Assembly: GCA_012861695.1 (NCBI GenBank)
Contig: JAAOOA010000577.1
Coordinates: 117,001-181,000 of the forward strand
DNA length: 64,000 nucleotides
Source: Trematomus loennbergii
Taxonomy: Eukaryota > Chordata > Actinopteri > Perciformes > Nototheniidae
Direction: 5' to 3'
This document shows positions 49,030 through 59,873 of the stretch, piece after piece. The notes below the pieces were generated by a model. That model made no database searches, was not told the DNA's origin, and saw only the letters and a list, made by a program, of their open reading frames with translations. Position 1 is the stretch's first letter; every line of letters starts with the position of its first letter. The position numbers and the translations under genes were made by a program.

Positions 49030-49756
49030 AGGTCATGCTTTTCTGGTTATCACCCGTCCCCTTGTGTCATGTAGCTTCTGCATGTATACGGTCTGCAGAG
49101 TCTCAAACCCTCAAAGTACACCCTGTAGAGAGTAAAACTCTAACACAGAGAAGACCTGTCTATGCTGCCCCAGAACGCCTCGTTGGAGATTTCTATTTTT
49201 CCATTGTTTACTTCTTGGGTATAGTGACGTAACGTAACGTCCGGGGAGCCGTTACGTTTGGACATTACATTACATTACATGTCATTTGTTAGACGCTTTT
49301 CTCCAAAGCGACTTACATACATGCGGTACTGTGGACAATCCCCACAGGAGCACTTTGGGGTGAAGTGTCTCAGGGACACAACGACATGCTGACTGCAGTG
49401 GGGTTTGAACCTGTGACCCCCTGATCCCAACACCAACGCACTACTCACCACGCACACACCGCGGAACTCAGCCTGAGCACACACACAAACTCCCAGCCAG
49501 GCTGCGGGTGTGTGTGGTGTGTGTGTGTTCGGGCTGGGTCTCGCTGTGTCTCGCTGTCTCGCAGACGGCCACTGGGCTCAAAGGGAGGGGGGGGGGCAGG
49601 AGCTCCAACAAGCTGTTTAGGACAGAGAGTGAATACACATGCTATACAGAGATGCTGTATGAGAAACCAATGTGAGTTTGGAACATTGCACGATATACAT
49701 TTATTCTAGTAGACCTCAACTATGGAAATATGATCAGTAGAAATGACATGGGACCT
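49030..49756. mobile_element. TTAA-flanked element, family C, with SINE inserted
   Basis: TTAA lies at 49026-49029 and 49757-49760. The ends AGGTCATGCTTTTCTGG and ATGACATGGGACCT and the interior match 28272-29607. A SINE interrupts it at 49262. A G-run lies at 49590-49597, at the same place as a G-run in the other copy (29421-29431). Confidence 0.82.
49262..49460 (-). mobile_element. tRNA-derived SINE (minus strand), inside family C
   Basis: Starts with the reversed tail ACATTACATTACATTACATG, GTCATTTGTTAGACGCTTTT and CCAAAGCGACTTAC. Then come the body words CCACAGGAGCACTTTGGGGT and GGGTTTGAACCTGTGACCCC, which is the B-box region in reverse. The A-box end is degenerate. Confidence 0.8.
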
Positions 49757-49760
49757 TTAA

Positions 49761-50659
49761 GACATATTCCTTAATGTCATTTGTGTAAAGAGAACTACAA
49801 TCTACTCTTAAAAGTATTGAAAAATGCCATTTGGGTTGGAAATAAAATAATCAATATCATACTGACGAGTTGTGCAGAGGTGAAATTTATAAATAAAATA
49901 AATAAATAATAGCTCAATGAACAAAAAAAGAAATGAAAGAAATACATAATATGTATATAAATAAATAAGTGGTTACATTAAGCGTCTTTGAGTTTTTAGA
50001 AAAGCTCTATATAAGTGTCATGTCTTATTATTACATCCTCTTCTGCTCATGTCTTTTTTCTGAGGTTTGTCAAAATAAAAGATCTTAACATTATTGATCA
50101 GGAGTAAAAGCATACAACATGTACTGCACAAGCATCCTTTCCAAATAAACATTGATTTATACATGAATCATCTCAAAAACCCCTATCTGAGTTTAACCGA
50201 AAACAAATATACAAAGCACCTGCATTGGATTCTGGGTAATTGCTGAGGGATCTACATCCAGGTCGATTCGCAGACTGACCTGATCACTCTGCATATTCAT
50301 GTGCAGTGTGGTTTGTTTATGTGCATGCAGCTAATCTCACTCTGGTCATATTGTCTTCTGAGGAAACTCTAAAGGTCATGTGGAAATGGCGGATTATGAT
50401 GTGCAGTATTATGAGGATGATCCCGGGTCAGTGCACTTCAATGGCTGCTGGTATTTAAACACAGACGCAAAGCTAAATGGAATCAAGAGAGGAAAACAAT
50501 GATGGAAATAATGAGTAACCGGTAACTGAAAGACAAAACTGAGAAACAGGTGGTGTCCAAATGGTCACGGCTCTTTGTGGCCGATTGCAACAGAGCATTG
50601 GACTAGACTGTGAAAACATGTGTCCACAGATAAGAGTAATTCCATCTACGACATGAAAC
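49761..50659. other. AT-rich, no gene recognised
   Basis: AT-rich DNA with (AAATA) words. A LINE/SINE-like tail is possible at 49990-50035. Confidence 0.35.
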
Positions 50660-51509
50660 ACGTCAGTAAATCCCCCACTGGTGAGTTTAAAAACGGTGGT
50701 TGCTAACAAGTGTCTAAATGAGACGACTAAACGTCATCACGCCCAACAATTAGCCGCCTTTAGCTTAGCGGTGGTGATGTGAAGTCATGTGACCGTGCTG
50801 TAGTTCCTTTATAGCCCAACATTAGCCACCTTTAGCTTAGCGGTGGTGATGTGAAGTCATGTGACTGTGCTGTAGTTCCTTTATAGCCCAACATTAGCCA
50901 CCTTTAGCTTAGCGGTGGTGACGTGAAGTCATGTGACCGTGCTGTAGTTCCTTTATAGCCCAACATTAGCCGCCTTTAGCTTAGCGGTGGTGACGTGAAG
51001 TCATGTGACCGTGCTGTAGTTCCTTTATAGCCCAACATTAGCTTAGCGGTGGTGACGTGAAGTCATGTGACCATGGCTGTAGTTCCTTTATAGCCCAACA
51101 TTAGCCACCTTTAGCTTAGCGGTGGTGACGTGAAGTCATGTGACCATGCTGTAGTTCCTTTATAGCCAACATTAGCCGCCTTTAGCTTAGCGGTGGTGCG
51201 TGAAGTCATGTGACCGTGCTGTAGTTCCTTTATAGCTCAACATTAGCCTCCTTTAGCTTAGCGGTGGTGACGTGAAGTCATGTGACCGTGATGTAGTTCC
51301 TTTATAGCCCAACATTAGCCGCCTTTAGCTTATCGGTGGCGTGAAGTCATGTGACCGTGATGTAGTTCCTTTATAGCCCAACATTAGCTTAGCGGTGGTG
51401 ACGTGAAGTCATGTGACCGTGCTGTAGTTCCTTTATAGCCCAACATTAGCCACCTTTAGCTTAGCGGTGGTGACGTGAAGTCATGTGACCGTGATGTAGT
51501 TCCTTCATA
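50660..51509 (+). mobile_element. mobile unit carrying 72-bp satellite, copy 3
   Basis: A short leader, CGTCAGTAAATCCCCCACTG through GAGACGACTAAACGTCATCA, precedes the array, as in copies 1 and 2 but about 190 bp shorter on the left. The right edge is GTAGTTCCTTCATA, the same edge as copy 1, although the flanking sequences differ. Confidence 0.75.
50741..51509 (+). repeat. 72-bp tandem array, 11 units, with deletions
   Basis: Eleven units counted by GAAGTCATGTGAC. Two units lack the CCNCCTTTAGC part (near 51035 and 51385), and two have lost GTGA or ACGT near GGTGGTG. This is the most eroded of the three arrays. Confidence 0.95.
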
Positions 51510-51596
51510 TGTTTCTGTCGGTTGGGAATTGTATTTGCATTGTGCTTACTGCGGTTTGAATATTGCATTTAAATTACGATTGATTGTGCAACCCTA
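51510..51596. mobile_element. possible hAT-type MITE end
   Basis: The segment ends GATTGATTGTGCAACCCT, the form of right-hand ends of fish hAT-type MITEs (AGGGTTGCACAATCAATC in reverse). No left partner was found. It adjoins the 72-bp array. Confidence 0.4.
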
Positions 51597-53033
51597 TTAT
51601 CAACATTGTCATCCTAGATACAGTATTCTAATTGGTCAGATCTCCATATGTTAAGAATAAGTAATAATCTCACATAAAGAGCTGTGTGAGGGACTCCAAA
51701 GTGCACCCCGTACCAAATATGAACGTTAATTTGTAGTTAAACAGTAGGTTTCCGTCCTGTTCCTCAAACAGTTTGTTGATTTTTAGTCCTGATGAATATC
51801 AACATCCATTTGGAACATACTGAAACTCCGTATTAGATTAAATCAGTTTTAATCAACATTGGAAAAAAAAACTCTAGGCTATTTACATCTAACTAATCTA
51901 TATGGAAGCGATTGGGGGGAAAAAACCTAAAAATGTGCCACGGGAATATTAAATGCTTCCAACTGACATAGAAGTAATAAAGAGAGGCAGCTGAAATTAC
52001 CCCAGAGGGCACTAATGTAGAAAGTGATGGGAATGGGTTAAGATGTTTTAGTGGATGCATAGCCTTTATTACCGAGCTTCATTTATTCCAAGGGCTGCAG
52101 ACCTTTCTCCTGAATCAAGATTGATGGAAGGTAGGCGTCACTGAGATGAAGCTCTTAGAGGACGGAGAAAGAACATCTGAGCGAGACTAAAGAGCGAGGA
52201 CGAACCGTGAGGAATACTGAAAGGACTGACAGTAAAATTGCTTCTCCTCAGCGATCCCAAAATGGGTTTTTCTCTCCGATGAAAGGGCCGATGCATGCCT
52301 CAAGGTAACTTTTAAAATCTATCATGGGTCACTGCACATGCCGGGATGGAATTTCTCGTAGATGAATGCAAGAAACAATGAAAAACATGGAGGGTAGCCT
52401 CAATGAAACACTGACTAACATGACAGGGCAACATATACACTGAGTCTGCCACGTCACACTTGACCAATTGTTAGTCAGCTTAAGAAAGTCTATTAGTGAC
52501 TTTGGCGCTACAATATATCTGTACATTATATACTATCTTATGTTGTGAAGTATGTCTATGCTCCTGTAGTATTTGGACTTTTTATATAATATTTGATGTT
52601 TATATTTGATATAATATGTTTCATTTTATTTGTAATGTCTGGACACACTGCTGCTTCTGTATTGAATAAATTTCCCAAATGTGGGATCAATAAAGTGTAT
52701 CTACAGTATCTAGCTACAAAACACGTGCATTTTGGAAAACACTTTCAAAAACGATTCAAATATAAAAACACAAATATGCAAATTAAGAAATATCGTCCAA
52801 ACACATGCACAACTAAAACAATTTTATGAGACCCCAAAAATATATGTGAATAATTCAAATATATCATAAACGTATGAAGACTAGTGGACTAATCGCTTGA
52901 ACTGATGACTGCTGGTCAACTGCGAAATTAATTTAATGTTCAATATTGCTTATTTACGTTAGCAATGCAGAGCTAACTTTAACATTCCTATGAAGAGTGA
53001 TTAGACGGATTATAGGTGTATAAAACACTTGTG
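51597..53033. other. no gene; LINE-like tail near 52620-52705
   Basis: Mostly single-copy-looking, AT-rich. The words CCAAATGTGGGATCAATAAA and GTGTATCTACAGTATCTA at 52675-52710 look like a fish LINE tail, as at 11040-11165. Confidence 0.4.
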
Positions 53034-53224
53034 GGCGGACTGTGGCTCAGTGGATAGTGTGCTGGACTTTGAATCAGGGGGTAGCAAGTTCGAGTCCCAC
53101 TGCAGTCAGCATGTGTCCCTGAGACACTTCACCCCAAAGTGCTCCTGGGGGATTGTCCACAGGACTGAATGTATGTAAGTCTCTTTGGATAAAAGCGTCT
53201 AACAAATGACATGTAATGTAATGT
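53034..53224 (+). mobile_element. tRNA-derived SINE, reference copy
   Basis: This is the clearest copy. The head has an A-box-like TGGCTCAGTGG and a B-box-like AGTTCGAGTCCCA, 33 bp apart, typical of a tRNA-derived RNA polymerase III promoter. The central body is TCCCTGAGACACTTCACCCC and CCAAAGTGCTCC. The tail is GTCTCTTTGGATAAAAGCGT and an (ATGTA)n tract, shared with the LINE end at 32164-32481, which probably supplied the reverse transcriptase. Confidence 0.88.
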
Positions 53225-53990
53225 TTAAACCAAACTGTGAAGCAGCTGTTAAAACATTGAGAGAATATAGCAACAACCCAACCGTTTTCTGCTCCTCCTA
53301 CTCTTTTTCGCAAATAACATTATCAGATGAGCTTTGTTTGGTCAATTGTGGATTTGTATACTGCCCAGATTGATGTATTTCCATAGGATTAATAATGCAG
53401 ACAACCTGTGCAACCTCATTGAACCACAGGTACAGTCGAGGCAGTACCTATGCAAATTAGGGAAATCCCGGAATGATATTGCCGTCATGGGAAAGATGAA
53501 AATGTCAGGAGCGATGCACGTCTTCCAGAGGAACAATGCAAAGGAAGGATTTGGATGACTGCCCATGCCCTTTTATCCTGCTCCCTTAAAACTGGACCGC
53601 TTCAGTCACAAATGATTTGCAGTAGAGGAATTCCGTTCAGAGAAATGACTGAGGAATGAATTCCTGAACTGAACGCGAGCCATTAGACGAGGTCCAAACC
53701 CTCCTGAAGCCAGAAAATGGCTGTCCAAGAGTCCATTTGCAGAACAGCCTGCAGATGATGCAGAACATGCCTTGCTTGCCCCTTCTCCTGCCATACATAA
53801 TTCATGCTATTGACTGGTGAGGCAATGCCACTTTCATGCACAGAGCTCACAAAGTGGTGCCACTTTCACACCGACGCACGCCAACGAATCCTCACCAACT
53901 GTGCAGAAACGCTTTGAAACACAATAGAGGTTGGCGTGAAATGTCCGGACAAGATACAGGCATCACTGTTTGGAAAATGGGGGCGGTGCG
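53225..53990. other. no gene recognised
   Basis: Complex single-copy-looking DNA; no element end was found. Confidence 0.3.
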
Positions 53991-54653
53991 TAGTAATCAG
54001 CAGCGAACCGCTTTAACACGTTTATTTCGGTTTATTCATGGCATTCATTTTGTTATTCGACAGTATTGTTGTTTTATAGTTATTGTTCATGTATGGGGAG
54101 GCGTGTGGCGCAGTGGATAGAGCCTTGGTGTTGGGATAAGGGGAGCACAGGTTCAAACCCCACTGCAGTCAGCATGTCGTTGTGTCCCTGAGACACTTCA
54201 CCCCAAAGTGCTCCTGTGGGGATTGTCCACAGTATTGAGTATGTAAGTCGCTTTGGATAAAAGCATCTAACAAGTAACATGTAATGTATATAATCCAATT
54301 TGTGTTCATTGAAATTGAAAAAGGATATTGCATGTGTTTGTTCGTTGCAGTTGTATCTTAAGTGTAATTTGGCTTGGCTTCCTATTTGTCTCTCTTGAAG
54401 GAGAGTTAGCGCTGTTGACAGGAAGTTGTTGTTGCTATGGAAACAACGTGACGGAGATTAACGGAGAAAAGTCATATCTAGTCAAAGTAAACGATAACGT
54501 TTATGGTTAAGTGTTAGCACCCCCCCCGAAGAGGCACAAGCTCTTACGTTGATATTGGAGATTTCAATCAATTCAATTTGAAAAAAACGAATAACGAAAT
54601 TGAACCCGAATAGTACTCCAACGAACGGATATTCGGATATTCGGGTACAGCCC
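53991..54653. mobile_element. family E MITE (GGGCTGT/ACAGCCC) split by a SINE
   Basis: TAGTAATCAGCAGCGAA at the left, then GAGTTAGCGCTGTTGACAGG, ATGGAAACAACGTGACGGAG and AGAGGCACAAGCTCTTACGT, are shared with 59874-60180. The right end is ATATTCGGGTACAGCCC. A SINE at 54097-54289 interrupts the left half. The left terminus itself is not recognisable. Confidence 0.7.
54097..54289 (+). mobile_element. tRNA-derived SINE
   Basis: The A-box region is GTGTGGCGCAGTGGATAGAG and the B-box region AGGTTCAAACCCCACTG. The body and tail are as in 53034-53224, with GTCGCTTTGGATAAAAGCAT and AACATGTAATGTA. It sits inside a MITE. Confidence 0.88.
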
Positions 54654-55454
54654 AAGAGTACAGAGACAAGTCGTGCCTCAACAACAGAGATAAATAAGAA
54701 CCATCAAGAGAAAAAAGGAATCTGTTACGCTCTTAATTTCTGGATATGTGATCAGCGAGCATGACGGGTCACACAGATCAGCATGTATACAGGAGCACAC
54801 ACTGAAGAGTGGCTTCTTCATGGTCTGTAGCATGAGTCCCACAGGGAACATTAAATATAAATGTGTGTGTGCCGCTCAGTCTGACCCACTTTGGAGCATC
54901 CAACGACTGCTGCCACAGAGAGGCTTTTGGCTCCTCTTCAGAACCAAAAGGACTGCTGCCACTACAAAGCCTGCCTTTGATTAACCCCGCTGCCAAAAGT
55001 CCAGTGCCATATGACTCGTGCATTTCTCTGGTCACACTAACACCGACAGCAATACACGGAGAAAAGAACTAGCGGTAACTCAGCGCATGCAAAAAGTTGC
55101 AACACATATTTCGCAGCGTTGACACGTTCCCAAGTTCGGATCGGACCAGATGGCCGTCATCACAGGAGGAGTGAAATTTAGCCAAGGATCGTGAGGGGGA
55201 GTGATAGGTCCTGGAAGCGATGCCCATCGTAAACACTGCAGTCCTGTCTGTGGAAGCCAACATGCAAATGAATATTTAATATAGTGGCAGAGTAATATGC
55301 CACATGTGGGATACGTTCAAGAGCACGGACTGACTGGTTGTCTAGTAAATGCTTATAATATAAGCTCTAGTTTTCTTTAAAGAAAGGAGATTAAGAAGAG
55401 GAGGACAATGACTCGAGAAATGGAAGAGAAAAACAATCTTATTCTATTTTTAAC
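54654..55454. other. no gene recognised
   Basis: Single-copy-looking DNA; overlapping open frames at 54748-55072 on both strands have no domain features. Confidence 0.3.
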
Positions 55455-55458
55455 TTAA

Positions 55459-55832
55459 AGGTGGGGTAGGTAAGTTTGGAGAAACCGGCTCGAGTCGCTA
55501 GAATTTGAAAATACACAACCGGAGAAAATCTCCCACTTCCTCACAGAGCCCCTCCAACACACACGAACGCGCACATGACCAATGAGGGCACGAGATAAGT
55601 TTGTGCACAGATGGAAGGCTGACAGGCAGGTAGGCCATCCAGTTATTTTAGCCGGGCCGGCTCAGATGATTGGTCGTGCTTTTTACAGTACTACAGCTTC
55701 CACAGATGATATTTATTTATGGATTTTTGTCAAAGCACTTCAGATATTCATTGCTATCAGGATGTTAAGAGCATTCCATGGAATATAACAAGTGTATCTC
55801 GAGCCGGTTTCTCAAACTTACCTACCCCACCT
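55459..55832. mobile_element. TTAA-flanked MITE with long inverted ends
   Basis: TTAA at 55455-55458 and 55833-55836 brackets inverted ends of about 38 bp: AGGTGGGGTAGGTAAGTTTG then GAGAAACCGGCTCGAG, mirrored at the right by CTCGAGCCGGTTTCTC and AAACTTACCTACCCCACCT. The near-perfect ends suggest a younger copy than the relative at 4346-4716. There is no coding capacity. Confidence 0.9.
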
Positions 55833-55944
55833 TTAACCTTCAAAACCAATGAAATCGTTTCCCATGCATAAGTGGCACAAGATATTTTTCCTTAAACTAA
55901 TAAAGAGCAATTGTTACACAAATCTCACTCGTCACCGGCTTGAG

Positions 55945-56320
55945 CTCCAATAATCAGGATAAATGTATTTATTATCCGTGTAAAACTTGAAGTAGTCATC
56001 AAATACAGCATATGGTACAACTAGTACAGTGTCCTTCACATGCTGATATCCAAGAGAGGGAGTTACACAGTCACAAGATGGAGGAATAGAAAGCAGTATT
56101 CAATGTTTACTTCAGATTAGCTCCACGTCAGAAATGAGCATGCTTGTCATATGTCTATCTCCATAGAGGCTGAATCATCATGTTCATCACATAGCTATCA
56201 TATGCCTCAAACAGTCCTGATGCTCTTCTAGGTAATCATACATCCTGTCATGTTCACAGCTACAGGTGGGATACCTTTGTTATCATGTTACTCTGATATT
56301 AGAAGAGGACATTCAGTATT
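55945..56320 (-). repeat. dispersed segment of unknown nature, copy 2
   Basis: Nearly identical to 22805-23100 over 56025-56320 (GTGTCCTTCACATGCTGATA, CAGTCACAAGATGGAGGAAT, CTCCACGTCAGAAATGAGCA and so on in order). The left 80 bp differ strongly. No termini, tail or intact frame. The strand is arbitrary. Confidence 0.8.
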
Positions 56321-56924
56321 TTAACAGCAATTAAAACTAAAACAGACTCTCCTTATCACCCTTAGCAATCATATCAAAAATGCAATATGGACGACTATGA
56401 TATCCAAATTGCAGTTCGTGCAATATTTGCCAAAGGCCCTTCTTATTTTCCACCAAGAGGAAGATACAATATTTAAGCTACTGCCAATATAAGCATGAAA
56501 TGTAGTGTGAATATTAGGTTCCCATAATAGATAACTCCCATAACCTCTCCTCTACTGCGCCAACTGTCCAACTGGTAAAGAGGAAACCTCAGAATAAAGC
56601 GGACAGCTTGTTGTGAACGTGTCAGAGTGTTCTTTGCCTCTTCCATTGTGCCGTGATGAGCAGAAGCTTTTAGCGGCCTGGCAGGCGTCACACTTTAACC
56701 TCGTAGCGTCTCCACGCTAACACAGCGCTGACTCCACACAGCACAGTGATTACAGACTTAATAATCATTGATTTTTAAAGCAGTGTCGTGCCTCCGAAGT
56801 GAGTCCTTTTACGAGCTAGAGATATTTTTGGGGATTAAAGGTGTTGAAGAGTTTGCTGATTCAAACTAATCGCAGGTTATCCAAGAATTAAGTACTTTAT
56901 TTGGCAACTATGCTTTTATAAGAT
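56321..56924. other. no gene recognised
   Basis: Single-copy-looking DNA. Confidence 0.3.
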
Positions 56925-57080
56925 TCAATATTCAAGGCTTTATTTCTATGTGCACAGAAGCTGTAGATATGGCAAACTTAGGCTCCTCCAACAGATAAAA
57001 TAGTGCAAGAGAATGTTTTGAGGTGTGCAAGTTAACACAATACAATTGAAATAGTGCAAGAAGAGTCTATATACAAGTAA
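56925..57080 (-). mobile_element. LINE 3' tail fragment
   Basis: In reverse the end is AATAAAGCCTTGAATATTG, preceded by TTGGAGGAGCCTAAG and CAAAACATTCTCTTGCAC-type sequence. It parallels 11345-11497, including CATTCTCTTGCACAA there. Confidence 0.62.
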
Positions 57081-57110
57081 ATGGAATATGATTTATTGAT
57101 AATTATTACA

Positions 57111-57845
57111 TGGCTTAGTTGAATACTCGATTCTGATTGGTCAATTCAGAACACGTGACACGTTGTTATTCCAGAACAGACAGACCGCTGTCAAGGATTT
57201 ATGACCGTTGTTAAGGACGCTCACATCTGCAGAAAGAAGTCCGGTCGATTGAACTGTATACAGTTTGGCTGAAAAGCTTTTCTAACTGACAAGACAAGAG
57301 CGACAAGAAAACAGCGGAGAAGCAACTGGCAGAAACCCTCCTTTTTACGCAGCAGTCCAGACATAGACATCAAACGGCGACACATATTCAGTGTGCAGTT
57401 ACTTTGGCATTAGGGCAGGGTATCTAGATACTTCCCAAGGTTTGACATCATGAATTGAGCTACTTTTAAAGCAAGCAACGATGTTTTCAAATCTGTAATC
57501 AAAAAGCTCCACCTTCCTGCCGTTGCTACGTTTTTTTTTTTCAAACGGTAACAACGGACTATTTTCCTTAGCGGATGCATGTCAATTTAAATCAATACAT
57601 ACAACTATTTTTTAAATCAATAAAATCATTTTCTAAATCCATAAAAGCATTTCAATTAATATTGGGAGTCATATCATTACTTTGTTGAGAATGTGGCCGT
57701 GTGATAAGCGGCAATGTGCAGCGACTTGGTCATTATGGAGAACACCTTCAGGCAGATCTAGATCCCTCCGCTTCGCGTCGGGCTCCTGATCAGAAGGTGT
57801 TCTTTTCCCCATAATGACCGCGTCGCTGCACATTATCCCTTACTT
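57111..57845 (+). mobile_element. family B element without array
   Basis: The left part TGGCTTAGTTGAATACTCGA and TTCTGATTGGTCAATTC is shared with 25351 and 61385. The right part, TATTGGGAGTCA through GGCAATGTGCAGCG, resembles 63100-63180. Near its right side is an inverted repeat: GTGCAGCGACTTGGTCATTA and GAGAACACCTT at 57717-57751, mirrored by AAGGTGTTCTTTTCCCCATA and ATGACC at 57796-57822. No 40-bp array is present. Confidence 0.65.
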
Positions 57846-58611
57846 AATTAGCAAGATGCAAACAGATGAATGTTATGGATGTTCTTTACAGGTGTTTAAT
57901 TATCTTATAACTTGATCCATATTCCAAAAAGTGGAGTTAGATATCAGCGAAGGGTGTTACAGAAATATGAAATGCTTTGCAGGGACTTTTCCAATCCTTC
58001 GTTCAGTATGACGGGTCCAAAGTAAGAATTAATTAACTTTGAGGTTGCAAGGATGGAAAAGAGAGGCTATATGTAACCATTAATCTACCTCACCCCCCCT
58101 CTGAGAAATCGCCTTCATCCCAACAACTCGCTGAACATATTTCTTGCAGTGAGTTTGCAACATCCGAAGTGGAAGTCTGCCCGTGTTTGTGTCCGGCGTG
58201 AATACATTTTCTCGAGCCAATTTCTGTTTTTCTTTGAAGGGGAAGGAAATCTTGAGTCTGGGTGGTTTGGTGGAAAAGCTTTCAAGCCCTTTTGCTTTGA
58301 ACATCAAACCGCTTGTCTTAAGATTCGCTCGGAGTGAGAAGTGAAGAGCGACGGGAAGAGTGAGAGGAAAGGAAGGAAGGAGAGATACTGACATGAGGAG
58401 AACCAGGCGAGGTGTCAAGTGCCTTTAAAGTTCTCTGCAGGCTCCGATAAGGGAACATCCCAAAGTGTCATGGCGGCTTAAAATGGAATGAAATTTCACT
58501 CAGAAAATGTCCTTTTTCTGAAATGTTTTTAATGAGCCTTTCAATTAAAAAGGTCCCTCAGGAGAGTTGATGGTGTTATCACCGGACACTGCTGCTGAAC
58601 TGCTCAACATT
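57846..58611. other. no gene recognised
   Basis: Complex single-copy-looking sequence; the 112-codon minus-strand frame at 58080-58418 has no recognisable domain. Confidence 0.3.
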
Positions 58612-58735
58612 CAAGTCAAAGTCAACTTTATTGACAATCTTTCAGTGTGTGTACAGACAGAGAGATCCAAATACCGTTTCCCACAATCCCAAATACAAAA
58701 ACAAATATGTATAAAAATATGAATATATCTATATA
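58612..58735 (-). mobile_element. LINE 3' tail, interrupted
   Basis: In reverse it ends ATTGTCAATAAAGTTGACTT and TGACTTG, a fish LINE tail form, after ATTTGGATCTCTCTGTCTGT. An hAT-like element follows at 58736, and AT-rich sequence of similar style resumes at 59211, so the tail was probably split by that insertion. Confidence 0.6.
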
Positions 58736-59210
58736 CAGGGGTGCACACAACTTCCTCAGTGAGGTACCTGGAGTCAATGTTTGGTACTCCAACTTCTGGC
58801 GATTGTCAACGGGGGGGGGGGGGGGGGTGTCGTCAGTGGAGTACAGCGCTTCGCGATTGTCAACGGGGGGGGGGTGGTAGTGGAGTACAGAGCTTTGTGA
58901 GTGGCAGTAGTGGTGTTAAGCGCTTCGCGTTTGTCAACGGGGGGGGGGGGTGGTAGTGGAGAACAGAGCTGGAGAACAGAGCTTCGTGACCGCGGAGCGT
59001 GTGAACGTTGTGATCAGCTGTTTTAGCGCAGGGCTGCTGTACAGACGACGTTAACAGCAGCCTTGTCTGTGCACACGGAGAACTAACCGCCTTCTGGAAA
59101 AGCTTCACATTTACGTCGGTACGCAAATGCGCTTTGTGACACAAGTGACGGGACGCATTTCAGATTGTTGCCGAGCATGCGTACCTGCGTACCAGTTATG
59201 TGCACCCCTG
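58736..59210. mobile_element. hAT-like MITE with G-runs
   Basis: The ends are CAGGGGTGCACACAACTTCC and GTTATGTGCACCCCTG, inverted with one mismatch over about 16 bp. CAGGGGTG-type ends are usual for fish hAT elements. An 8-bp target duplication is not certain in the AT-rich flanks. Inside are three imperfect units of GCGATTGTCAACGGGG-type sequence with long G-runs at 58811, 58866 and 58940. Confidence 0.75.
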
Positions 59211-59873
59211 ATATACACAATCAACAGACACATGTATACATATGCACACATTAAGACCTAAATAAAAACACAATCTCATACGATACCAGTCACCTCTCTG
59301 GAAACATTGGTATAACTGTCTTTTAAAACCTCGAGTCTCTTCAACAAAGCTGATGATGAATATACAGGATACAAAATAACAGTCACTCCAACTGCTGCTA
59401 TCACTACCACGAGTCAGAGCACAGAGTTCACCTTGTCCCCAAATAAAAGCTGAATCATGGGAGAAATAGACCTTTGCAGACTTATGTTTATGAGTAGGGA
59501 TTTTAAACGTAGAAATACTACTACTTGGAATCCTTAAATGGTACTATGCTAAGAGGAAGCAGACTTTTCCACAACCATGCAGATCGAAAACCAAATGCTT
59601 TTATACATGTTTTTTTCTTTTCTATCACTCGACAATGGTTATCAGGTATAACAGAGTATTAACATTAAACGATGTGCTGTTGGAGGGGCTATGCATCAAC
59701 ACCACTCTTCATGGATGCAGAAATCTCCAGAGATGGAAAACCATGAATTGTTTACCTTATTTTACCTTGGAATAAAACCCGACAGAACTTATAACATGAA
59801 AGTCAGGCTTCATGCAAACATGACAGTGAGACTCTCCACATGGTGCAGATAATACTCAGCAACTAGGGCTGTC

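Noticed and set aside
53034..53224. Possible cellular tRNA gene, because of A- and B-box-like words
   Set aside because: It has a SINE body, an L2-type tail and four dispersed copies; no cloverleaf with paired acceptor stem was found.
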